Shown here: positions 15,911 to 21,722 of the stretch, piece after piece
Layout of the letters: each line of letters starts with the position of its first letter
Position numbering within the stretch: the first letter of the stretch is position 1
Assembly: GCA_947632685.1 (NCBI GenBank)
Contig: CANRQD010000010.1
Coordinates: forward strand, 1-21,722
DNA length: 21,722 bases
Reading direction: 5' to 3'
Source of the DNA: an uncultured Bacilli bacterium
GTDB taxonomy: Bacteria; Bacillota_I; Bacilli_A; RF39; UBA660
Position numbers and translations under genes: made by a program
The notes under the pieces: model-generated
What the model was told of the DNA's origin: nothing
The model's input: the letters and a program-made list of their open reading frames with translations, nothing else
Database searches by the model: none

Positions 15911-15940
15911 ATTATATATAGTATATCATTATTTAATCAA
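15911..15940 (-). promoter_or_regulatory. Promoter of the amidohydrolase gene
   Basis: On the minus strand: TTGATT (15940-15935), an 18-base spacer and TATAAT (15916-15911), 12 bases before the start codon. The leader would be very short but still contains the GAGGG site. Confidence 0.5.
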
Positions 15941-15945
15941 TTATA

Positions 15946-15971
15946 AAAGAAAAAAGACTATACTTAGTCTT
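15946..15971 (-). terminator. Terminator of the Hsp20 gene
   Basis: Minus-strand stem AAGACTA/TAGTCTT (15971-15965 with 15960-15954) and a 4-base loop, then a T-run. It begins within the last codons and stop of hsp20. Confidence 0.85.
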
Positions 15972-16362
15972 CAATCATAATAACTTTTTTATTTTCTTTT
16001 TTAACTTCTTCTTTAGGAACTGAAATTTTTAAGATACCATCTGTAAATTTTGCTTTTATTTGATCCTCAGGAATATTTCCTACATAAAAGCTTCTTTCAC
16101 ACTTAGTATAAGAATGTCTTTCACGACGTAAATATTTCTTATCGTCTTTTTCATTACTTTCTGATTTCTTTTCTATAGATATTTTTAAGTATCCCTCGTC
16201 AAGTTCCATATTGATATCTTCTTTTTTAAATCCTGGAACATCCATCTCTATAATGTATTTTCCTTCTTTTTCATAGATATCACATTTCATCATTTTATCA
16301 AACTTTTTTGGTGGTTCAAAATCATCAAAGAAATTATCAAAAAATATTCTACTAGGTAACAT
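15964..16362 (-). CDS. Hsp20/alpha-crystallin small heat-shock protein (132 aa)
   Basis: An ATP-independent holdase that binds unfolding proteins in the cytosol as an oligomer. The alpha-crystallin domain spans about 23-118: 'MKCDIYEKEGKYIIEMDVPG', 'FKKEDINMELDEGYLKISIE', 'RRERHSYTKCERSFYVGNIP' and the consensus 'AKFTDGILKISVPK'. A short N-terminus 'MLPSRIFFDNFFDDF' and a C-terminal tail complete a typical length. GGAAG lies nine bases before the ATG. A CIRCE operator covers the promoter, so heat induction through HrcA is expected. The gene stands alone between its own promoter and terminator. Confidence 0.93.
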   Translation of the reverse strand: MLPSRIFFDNFFDDFEPPKKFDKMMKCDIYEKEGKYIIEMDVPGFKKEDINMELDEGYLKISIEKKSESNEKDDKKYLRRERHSYTKCERSFYVGNIPEDQIKAKFTDGILKISVPKEEVKKENKKVIMIED

Positions 16363-16386
16363 CTAATTCACTTCCTTTCTATAAAT

Positions 16387-16415
16387 GTTTTACCACATTT
16401 TTTAGCAGTTGTCAA
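16387..16415 (-). promoter_or_regulatory. Promoter of hsp20
   Basis: Minus-strand TTGACA (16415-16410), a 17-base spacer and TAAAAC (16392-16387). The -35 lies inside the CIRCE element. Confidence 0.75.
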
Positions 16416-16428
16416 GTACGAGTGCTAA
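16402..16428. promoter_or_regulatory. CIRCE operator (HrcA binding site)
   Basis: The arms are TTAGCAGTT (16402-16410) and GAGTGCTAA (16420-16428), separated by nine bases. The CIRCE consensus is TTAGCACTC-N9-GAGTGCTAA: one arm is perfect and the other has two changes. It overlaps the hsp20 -35 box. Confidence 0.9.
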
Positions 16429-16467
16429 AAATATTTATACTTCACTATTATTATGTAAAACAATTTA

Positions 16468-16863
16468 TTATTTATTCATATCAAGTAGGACCTTTTTTAG
16501 TACATTTTTTGCGTTATCATGTGTTAGCAAACTAAAAGCTTCCTCTATTGATACAAATTTAACAATTTCTATTTCTTCCTCTTGATTTTTTACATCATTA
16601 TTTTTAGCTTTTCCTATAAAATAAACTACATCTTTAATAACATTTGGAAAAGGATCGTATGTAATTACATAACGATATCTACTATCTAGTATAATATCAA
16701 TATTAGTTTCTTCCTTTACTTCCCTAATTGCAGTATCATATTCATCCTCATTTTCTTCCATGTGTCCTTTTGGAAAATCCCAATGACCCAAATTATGCTT
16801 AACAATCAATACTTTCCCATCATCATTAAATACAACGCTTCCACATGATTTTTCATATCTCAT
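16468..16863 (-). CDS. Nudix hydrolase, diadenosine-tetraphosphate-hydrolase-like (131 aa)
   Basis: It hydrolyses nucleoside diphosphates linked to another group; the short form with 'SCGSVVF' and 'HWDFPKGHMEENE' resembles bacterial Ap4A hydrolases. The Nudix box runs from G33 to I55: G33, E39, R47-E48, E51-E52, with N54 where the consensus has glycine. The metal-binding glutamates are kept, so the enzyme should be active. GGAGGA lies nine bases before the ATG. A TATAAT about 30 bases upstream suggests a promoter of its own, in the 62-base gap after pepC. Confidence 0.88.
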   Translation of the reverse strand: MRYEKSCGSVVFNDDGKVLIVKHNLGHWDFPKGHMEENEDEYDTAIREVKEETNIDIILDSRYRYVITYDPFPNVIKDVVYFIGKAKNNDVKNQEEEIEIVKFVSIEEAFSLLTHDNAKNVLKKVLLDMNK

Positions 16864-16925
16864 ACTTATACTTCCTCCAATTAATTATATTATAGTACTA
16901 TTTTAGAATATAATTAAGGATTATT

Positions 16926-18266
16926 TTATTTATTGTTAGCTAAACTTCCCATAGGATCCCATGGTTTTAATCTAATAGGTTCTTGCTCATACATTTCCAA
17001 TTGCTCTTTTGACAAATATTTTTTATTAATTACAATTTGATATACAAATTCATTAAACCATTGGTCTGTCATTACATAAAAGCCATCTTTACCTACATCT
17101 TTACCCCAACTATTTTCAACTCTCCATCTGTTAGGTATATCGTCATCACTTAAATTTACACCTGTAAATAACATTGCATGTGTCATTAAACTCTCATGAT
17201 AATTAAGTCTTTCTTCTTTTGTTAAAGGAAAAGTTGTAGTATATAATTTATCTACATCAAATAAAGTAGTTGATAAAATTCCACCCTCTCTAGTAGAAAA
17301 TTGTCCAACATCACTACCAAACCAAACAGCTTTATTATCCTTCATTTGTTTAATTGCTAAAGCTTTTAAATCTTCTATAGGCAAATTTAAATATTTAATT
17401 TCTCTTCCTTCTACTACATTTCCTAAATAATCTATAGTAAATGTTTTTCCATATGGTTTATCCTTAGTAGGAGCATTTATTATACTAACATAGTCATCTA
17501 ATTCAATAGCAACATATTTCTTAAAAAATTCTACTGGTGTAATATTTTCAATACGTATAAATTTATCATTTTTATCAGTAGCTTCATATGTAAATTCTAC
17601 TGGTGGCTTACCTAAAGATATAGTAAGCATCCTATATACTGTATTTAGCATCTCTTCTTTCATAGTTTTTAACTCATCTATACTTTTACCATTTTCATAA
17701 CTACTTCTAATAGTATGAGCAAATTCTCTTAATTTTAAAGTTAAGTATCTATCTAACTCTTTTGTTGCTGATGAAGAAATAGATTCTGGCATAGCATCTT
17801 TTGGTACTACTCCATACTTTTTAACAAGATTAACAAACATATCCCATTGACCACCATCACATAATGGATCTGTAAGTAAATGACTAACTAAGCGTCCTTC
17901 TAATGGTTCATTAACCGTATCAATTATACTTTCCAAAAAATAATTTGTTTTCTCCAATTTATCAAAGAACAATGGATAACTTTGAGATAATTCCATCGTC
18001 TTTAAATTTAGATTTTTCATAACCTCTATTCTCATAAGATTTAAGGCTGCAAACATCCAACATCTTCCAGATTGTTTTTGATTAGTTATATCACCAGCTT
18101 CTATAGTAATAGAATAATTATGTCTAGATTTTCTAATTTCACTATAATTAACTGCACTCTTTTCAATTCCATTATTTACAACTGTATTCATTGCAATTTC
18201 ATTAAATCTTTCACTATCAAAATTTTTTTCATATTTTTTTAGTAAATCAACTGTTATTTCTTTCAT
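16926..18266 (-). CDS. pepC: Aminopeptidase C, bleomycin hydrolase family (446 aa)
   Basis: A cytosolic papain-fold (C1B) cysteine aminopeptidase that trims peptides from the N-terminus, usually as a hexameric barrel. The catalytic triad is visible: C69 in 'TNQKQSGRCWMFAALN', H363 in 'LMTHAMLFTGV', and N385 in 'RWRVENSWG'. The C-terminus ('QEPIRLKPWDPMGSLANNK') follows the family's conserved end, although family members often stop nearer the alanine, so a few residues are extra. The length is typical. GGAGG lies just before the ATG. Confidence 0.95.
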   Translation of the reverse strand: MKEITVDLLKKYEKNFDSERFNEIAMNTVVNNGIEKSAVNYSEIRKSRHNYSITIEAGDITNQKQSGRCWMFAALNLMRIEVMKNLNLKTMELSQSYPLFFDKLEKTNYFLESIIDTVNEPLEGRLVSHLLTDPLCDGGQWDMFVNLVKKYGVVPKDAMPESISSSATKELDRYLTLKLREFAHTIRSSYENGKSIDELKTMKEEMLNTVYRMLTISLGKPPVEFTYEATDKNDKFIRIENITPVEFFKKYVAIELDDYVSIINAPTKDKPYGKTFTIDYLGNVVEGREIKYLNLPIEDLKALAIKQMKDNKAVWFGSDVGQFSTREGGILSTTLFDVDKLYTTTFPLTKEERLNYHESLMTHAMLFTGVNLSDDDIPNRWRVENSWGKDVGKDGFYVMTDQWFNEFVYQIVINKKYLSKEQLEMYEQEPIRLKPWDPMGSLANNK

Positions 18267-18302
18267 ATTATTCCTCCAATATTAATATAACCATATATAG
18301 AT

Positions 18303-18330
18303 ATTTTATCACTATTTATTAATAACACAA
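18303..18330 (-). promoter_or_regulatory. Possible promoter of pepC
   Basis: Minus-strand TTGTGT (18330-18325), a 16-base spacer and TAAAAT (18308-18303), about 37 bases before the start codon. Moderate match only. Confidence 0.4.
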
Positions 18331-18417
18331 TCATTACAATCTACTATAAATCTATATAATTCTTAATATAATATTTTTAAAAATGTATTACGAATACATT
18401 ATATTAAATTTTATATT

Positions 18418-18447
18418 TTAACAAATTCTATTTTTCTAAGATAAAAT
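18418..18447 (+). promoter_or_regulatory. Possible promoter of the thioredoxin-like gene
   Basis: TTAACA (18418-18423), an 18-base spacer and TAAAAT (18442-18447), about 50 bases before the ATG at 18498. A TGGAGG ribosome site lies at 18483-18488. Confidence 0.45.
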
Positions 18448-18497
18448 GTAGATAAAAATAAAGAATTATGGTATTATCAATATGGAGGTAATAAATT

Positions 18498-19142
18498 ATG
18501 AAAAAAAATATTATAACAACGATAGCTATTATTTTATTATCAATATTTGTAATACCAAATAATGTATATGCAGAAGTAGAAGTTACAAATTTAAAAGAAG
18601 CTGTAGATGAAGAGGTAACAACATTTGGTCAAGAAGCTAGCTATAAAGAAGCAGTTGAAAAACTAGAAAGTTATGATTTGTCTAATTATAAAGATGATAA
18701 TAAAAAAGTAAATGTCTATATATTTAGAGGAAATACTTGCAGTCATTGTTTTGAAGCAATTGATCACTTTGCTAGTATATATAAGGACGAAGGAAAATAT
18801 TTCAATGTTAAAACATATGAAGTATGGGCTAATGAAGATAATAATGAATTAATGGAGAAAGTAGCTAAAAAGCTTGGTGATGAAGTAAGTGGGGTTCCAT
18901 ACATTGTTGTTGGTAAAAAATCTTGGAGTGGTTATGCAGAAAGTTACGATGAAGAGATAATGAGTACTATTAAAAGTGAATACAATAAAGATAAGAAAAC
19001 TGACATTGTAAAAGGTCTTACTAATGAATCAGATAGTAATAGTAGTGTTGCAGGTGATATTATTGCTATAATTGTTATTGTTCTTGTTGTTGCAGGTATT
19101 ACATTTGGAATTATTATGGCAAGAAAAAAAGCAAATAAGTAA
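18498..19142 (+). CDS. Secreted, membrane-anchored thioredoxin-like protein (214 aa)
   Basis: Signal peptide 1-25 (VYA/EVEV). The thioredoxin-like fold carries 'VYIFRGNTCSHCFEA', with redox motif C81-S-H-C84, and the cis-proline loop 'SGVPYIVVGKKSWSGY'. A Ser/Asp/Lys stretch and a C-terminal TM (about 186-207) with a basic tail follow, so the redox domain faces outside. CSHC is not the CGPC of cytosolic thioredoxin; it fits an extracytoplasmic thiol-disulfide enzyme or a bacteriocin/disulfide-helper type protein. There are cysteine-rich secreted proteins in the same window (the cadherin-like protein and the glucosaminidase), which could be clients; this is inference. Confidence 0.87.
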   Translation: MKKNIITTIAIILLSIFVIPNNVYAEVEVTNLKEAVDEEVTTFGQEASYKEAVEKLESYDLSNYKDDNKKVNVYIFRGNTCSHCFEAIDHFASIYKDEGKYFNVKTYEVWANEDNNELMEKVAKKLGDEVSGVPYIVVGKKSWSGYAESYDEEIMSTIKSEYNKDKKTDIVKGLTNESDSNSSVAGDIIAIIVIVLVVAGITFGIIMARKKANK

Positions 19143-19167
19143 AAAAACAAACTTCGGTTTGTTTTTT
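19142..19167. terminator. Bidirectional terminator with TTCG tetraloop
   Basis: A perfect 11-bp stem (AAAAAACAAAC at 19142-19152 with GTTTGTTTTTT at 19157-19167) closed by TTCG. It serves the thioredoxin-like gene on + and the LysM remnant on -. Confidence 0.92.
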
Positions 19168-19309
19168 ATTGTGGAATAATTAATTGTTGACCTAAGGATA
19201 AAAGTGAGGAAGCTAAGTTATTAGCTTTCATTATATCTTCAACTGATACATTATATCTTTTGGCAATATTCCATAGGGTATCTCCTGATACCTTTTTTAT
19301 GTAGTATTT
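19166..19309 (-). pseudogene. LysM-domain gene remnant (C-terminal domain only)
   Basis: The minus strand is open for about 47 codons and encodes one complete LysM domain: 'YYIKKVSGDTLWNIAKRYNV' and then 'SVEDIMKANNL', ending 'LGQQLIIPQ' and a TAA at 19166-19168. LysM domains bind N-acetylglucosamine in peptidoglycan. A TAA lies immediately before the domain (19310-19312), and there is no start codon with a ribosome site. The break falls exactly at a sequence shared with the 3' end of the recombinase gene, so the parent gene was cut by the mobile element. The 5' part is not in the window. Confidence 0.85.
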
Positions 19310-19332
19310 TTAAATGTAAATATAATATCTAT
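19294..19332 (+). repeat. 39-bp duplicate of the recombinase gene 3' end (copy B, at the LysM junction)
   Basis: It matches 19956-19994 at 37 of 39 positions. On the minus strand it would encode the recombinase's last residues 'IDIIFTFKN' and a stop. The similarity ends abruptly at 19332. It marks a probable element boundary or the stump of an earlier recombinase gene. Confidence 0.88.
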
Positions 19333-19392
19333 TTCAAATAGATAATAATGTTATTTTATATAAATTCTTATTCCTAAAACACTATATTATTC

Positions 19393-19866
19393 CTATTTTC
19401 TTTTGTATTTTAATTTACTTTGTTCATTTTTTCTTTCAAAATATTGTATATAATCACTATAATATACTTTAATAACATCAATAGGTTTTAAATTATGATA
19501 GCATTTGTATTGAGTAGTATTTTGTCGATTATCTCTTATTATTGAATCATCTTTTTTAAAAACATAAACATAGCCATATAACTCATCTGACAAATTATCT
19601 GCCTCAAATGACATCGCTGGTAATTCCCCATTATTATTTATCGAAAAAGAATAATGGTTATTAAACTCTTTTATTTTATTTCTAAAAGAATATGCAACTG
19701 CTGTAAAAAAATAACTGGTTAGAAAAATAGCATTATCTTCATTTTCAATATTTTTATCATCGTAAGATTGCTTTGGTTCTAACTGCTCAATTTCAACTGG
19801 ACTTCCATGAAATAAATACTTAGGTTCAAAAATATTCTGGGATTGATATTCATCTATTTTTGTCAT
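19393..19866 (-). CDS. ART-like 'HGS' family hypothetical protein, mobile-element cargo (157 aa)
   Basis: The segment 'KYLFHGSPVEIEQLEP' (16-31), then 'NAIFLTSYFFTAVAYSF' and 'ELYGYVYVFKKDDSI', resembles small bacterial proteins with an ADP-ribosyltransferase/PARP-like core, where the H-G-S/T strand binds NAD. This is fold-level resemblance from memory and no activity is established. No clear catalytic glutamate can be fixed by eye. The start is the ATG at 19866 with AGGAAGTG six bases before it; an in-frame GTG at 19875 lies in that site. The gene sits between the two 39-bp copies. An inverted repeat around its likely -10 (19880-19900) suggests repression. No antitoxin-like partner is adjacent. 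Confidence 0.6.
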   Translation of the reverse strand: MTKIDEYQSQNIFEPKYLFHGSPVEIEQLEPKQSYDDKNIENEDNAIFLTSYFFTAVAYSFRNKIKEFNNHYSFSINNNGELPAMSFEADNLSDELYGYVYVFKKDDSIIRDNRQNTTQYKCYHNLKPIDVIKVYYSDYIQYFERKNEQSKLKYKRK

Positions 19867-19879
19867 TAAATTCACTTCC

Positions 19880-19900
19880 TATTTGATTATACATCAAATA
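19880..19900. promoter_or_regulatory. Inverted repeat over the -10 of the ART-like gene (possible operator)
   Basis: A perfect 8-bp inverted repeat, TATTTGAT/ATCAAATA with a 5-base centre. The minus-strand TATAAT (19891-19886) lies within it, just upstream of the ribosome site. A dimeric repressor site is plausible; the protein is unknown. Confidence 0.5.
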
Positions 19901-19955
19901 AGAAAAATTTTCTACTTAGACTAAATTTTTATTCAAGATTAAAATTTAAATACAC

Positions 19956-19994
19956 TTTTTATGTAACATTTTTAAATGTAAATATAATATCTAT
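19956..19994 (+). repeat. 39-bp duplicate (copy A, 3' end of the recombinase gene)
   Basis: It contains the last codons and stop of the recombinase gene plus five bases beyond. Partner copy at 19294-19332, same orientation, two mismatches. Confidence 0.88.
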
Positions 19995-21521
19995 CGTTTT
20001 ATCTTGATAGATGTAGATTTTTTCAACCAAATTTATTAATAATTCTCTAGTTGGATTATCTAAAGATAAAAAATCATTAATATACTTTTCTATCACTTTA
20101 TTGTCTATTTTATTTGATTCACTATTTTCATTTTTAAGATTATCAATACTTGATTTATTATTTTCTATTTCCTTTTTTAGATTTTCACTTACTCTTATAT
20201 ATTGAGCTTCATCAATAATTCCTTTTAACATATCCATATAAGTTTTATCTAAATTTTCAGTTAGTTTATTATTTGTAAGTTCTAGACTTTTAATTTGTTT
20301 TTTTAGTTTTAAAGTATTGTCTTCAAATGTTACATTTCCTATAGAATCTTTTATTTTGTTTTTATCAAGATATTTATGACAAACATCCTTAATATTATCT
20401 AAAATTACTTTTTCTAATGTTTCATAATTATTTGTATGTGTTGTACAAACATGGTATTTTGAATATGTTCTATAATAATCACAAGTAGTGTAACTTCTTC
20501 CTGTTTTATTTTGATATCTTATTGTTATTCGATGTTTACAATCCCCACAATATAAAAGTCCATCTAATAAATAAAACCTTTTCTTCTCTGGTCTTTTTAC
20601 ATTTTTAGGAAGTAGTGTTTGAACATAATTAAAAATATCTCTATCTATTATTGCTTCATGCGTGTTTTCAACAATAATATAATCATCAGGATTATTTTTA
20701 ATAGTCTTTTTCAGTTTATAATTTATCTTTTTAGTTTTTCCTTGAACTGAATCCCCTACATAGATTTGATTAGTTAGAATTGCTTTTATTGTTGTATCTA
20801 CCCATACGCCTTGTTCTTGTGATATACATTTACTACTACATTTTGTATTCCATACATAATTGTAATAAGATGCCGGAGTCTTAATCCTCCTTTTGGTAAG
20901 TTCCTGTGCTATAAAGTGATATGTTCTCCCTTGAAGTGCTAAATCAAAAATTAACTTAACAGTCTCTGCTTGTTCTTCGTTTATTATTAGATGATTTTTA
21001 TTATTTGTATCTTTCATATAGCCAAAAGGACATCTACCTGATACATATAAACCATCTTTCATTCTTGAATGTAAACTAGTTTTAACTTTTTTAGAAATAT
21101 CTTTGGCATACATATCATTCATTATCGCTTTAAAAGGTGCTATATCATTATTAGTATTATCTATAAAAGTATCTATTCCATCATTGATAGCAATATATCT
21201 TATATTATTATTTGGAAAATATTTTTCTATTAGTTCCCCTGTACCTATATAATCTCTACCTAATCTTGACATATCTTTGGTAATAATCATATTGATTTTA
21301 CCTACTTCAATATCTTTTATCATTCTTTTAAAATCAGGTCTATCAAAATTAGTTCCAGTAAAACCATCATCAACATACTCATCTATAACTTTATAATTAT
21401 TTTCCTTTACATATTGATTAAGTAAACTTCTTTGACTTACAATGCTATCAGATTCAACATTTCCATCATCCCTTGATAATCTTATATATAGTCCTACATT
21501 AAAACTACTATTCCCATTCAT
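19959..21521 (-). CDS. Large serine recombinase / site-specific integrase (520 aa)
   Basis: It catalyses integration and excision of the element through a serine-DNA intermediate. The resolvase domain (about 8-155) has 'LYIRLSRDDG' with catalytic S16 and R14, 'FDRPDFKRMI' with R61, and 'TKDMSRLGRDYIGTGE' with R86 and R89. The recombinase domain (about 165-300) starts near 'GRCPFGYMKD'. A zinc ribbon follows ('LYCGDCKHRI', then a second pair of cysteines in 'TTCDYYRTYSKYHVC'). A coiled-coil-like segment (about 395-470) and a short C-terminal domain end the protein. All parts are intact at the usual length of TnpX-like enzymes. AGGAG lies nine bases before the ATG at 21521, and the stop of the small upstream ORF overlaps that ATG (TAATG). 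Confidence 0.95.
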   Translation of the reverse strand: MNGNSSFNVGLYIRLSRDDGNVESDSIVSQRSLLNQYVKENNYKVIDEYVDDGFTGTNFDRPDFKRMIKDIEVGKINMIITKDMSRLGRDYIGTGELIEKYFPNNNIRYIAINDGIDTFIDNTNNDIAPFKAIMNDMYAKDISKKVKTSLHSRMKDGLYVSGRCPFGYMKDTNNKNHLIINEEQAETVKLIFDLALQGRTYHFIAQELTKRRIKTPASYYNYVWNTKCSSKCISQEQGVWVDTTIKAILTNQIYVGDSVQGKTKKINYKLKKTIKNNPDDYIIVENTHEAIIDRDIFNYVQTLLPKNVKRPEKKRFYLLDGLLYCGDCKHRITIRYQNKTGRSYTTCDYYRTYSKYHVCTTHTNNYETLEKVILDNIKDVCHKYLDKNKIKDSIGNVTFEDNTLKLKKQIKSLELTNNKLTENLDKTYMDMLKGIIDEAQYIRVSENLKKEIENNKSSIDNLKNENSESNKIDNKVIEKYINDFLSLDNPTRELLINLVEKIYIYQDKTIDIIFTFKNVT

Positions 21522-21697
21522 TAATTCATACTCCTTTCACTTTGGGAATAATGAGTATGCTTGAATGGTACCTCCTTATTTAAAATATTGCAAGTCATAT
21601 ATTGTTTTTCTAATTCTATTTTTAATACATTAGTTATTATTTCATTTAAAGATTTGCCATTTTCTTTAAATTTTAAATTAACTTTGTATTTAACCAT
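21521..21697 (-). CDS. 58-aa protein translationally coupled to the recombinase
   Basis: A complete ORF reading 'MVKYKVNLKFKENGKSLNEI', then 'ITNVLKIELEKQY' and a His/Ser-rich end. GGAGGT stands ten bases before the ATG at 21697. Its TAA shares one base with the recombinase ATG, so the two are translated together. The N-terminal part has strand-then-helix character with basic residues. Its position suggests a factor that helps or steers the recombinase (for example a directionality factor), but no known family is recognised and this role is inference. Confidence 0.65.
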   Translation of the reverse strand: MVKYKVNLKFKENGKSLNEIITNVLKIELEKQYMTCNILNKEVPFKHTHYSQSERSMN

Positions 21698-21722
21698 AGA
21701 GTTTTATACCTCCAATAAATTC

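Larger units (their letters stand above)
19294..21722 (-). mobile_element. Integrated element with large serine recombinase (one end visible)
   Basis: The region holds an ART-like cargo gene, a large serine recombinase and a coupled small ORF, all on the minus strand. It interrupts a LysM gene at the left. The right end lies outside the window. The duplicated 39-bp sequence at 19294-19332 and 19956-19994 suggests that the 660 bases between the copies are a separate insertion or a deleted older copy. The exact attachment core cannot be fixed from one end. Confidence 0.7.

Noticed and set aside
18944..19150. Minus-strand ORF of 68 codons
   Set aside because: It is antisense to the C-terminal TM of the thioredoxin-like gene and starts inside the terminator hairpin.

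Overview
The window is A+T-rich (roughly three quarters A+T by eye) and looks like chromosome from a low-GC Bacillota (Firmicutes) bacterium with a single membrane. The evidence is AGGAGG-type ribosome sites before almost every gene, canonical TTGACA/TATAAT promoters, a CIRCE operator on a small heat-shock gene, Sec signal peptides with C-terminal membrane anchors, and several SH3, LysM, dockerin or cadherin-like surface domains. TGA is used as a stop codon and the tRNA-Trp has anticodon CCA, so this is not a UGA-Trp mollicute. The domain set resembles uncultured gut Bacilli/RF39-type genomes; that placement is inference.

Layout. 1-118: 3' part of a tRNA-Trp gene and its terminator. 236-1286 (-): two coupled genes for small unknown membrane proteins. 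1463-2233 (+): a divergent YfiH/PgeF-family enzyme. 2417-4075 (+): a secreted DUF4874/DUF4832 protein with a C-terminal anchor. 4144-4977 (-): FxLYD and zinc-ribbon/TM2 membrane proteins, divergent from an XRE regulator at 5087-5368 (+). 5487-9083 (-): a giant MMPL/RND-type transporter, divergent from a TetR regulator at 9221-9787 (+). 9796-13236 (-): a cell-wall operon encoding an SH3/glucosaminidase/cadherin-like/dockerin protein, split by one in-frame TAA, followed by a membrane-anchored cadherin-like protein. 13441-18266 (-): mostly housekeeping genes (MscS channel, MTA/SAH-type deaminase, Hsp20, Nudix hydrolase, PepC). 18498-19142 (+): a secreted, membrane-anchored thioredoxin-like protein. 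19166 to the window end: a LysM gene cut down to its last domain, next to a mobile element with a large serine recombinase, a translationally coupled 58-residue upstream ORF, and an ART-like 'HGS' cargo gene.

How it fits together. Two divergent regulator/target pairs (XRE with FxLYD/TM2, TetR with MMPL) carry repeat or palindrome sequences in the shared promoter gap, which suggests local control. The glucosaminidase/dockerin gene and the cadherin-like anchor gene are translationally coupled and may form one surface complex.

Most notable are: (1) the single ochre codon dividing an otherwise continuous 690-residue wall hydrolase; (2) a 39-bp near-identical duplication of the recombinase 3' end, placed exactly where the LysM gene is broken, which points to successive insertions at one site; (3) a block of about 570 residues of roughly 90-residue repeats in the outer loop of the MMPL transporter. 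I did not find a clearly new multi-gene system. The recombinase/58-residue ORF/ART-like module and the split dockerin hydrolase are the best candidates for follow-up.
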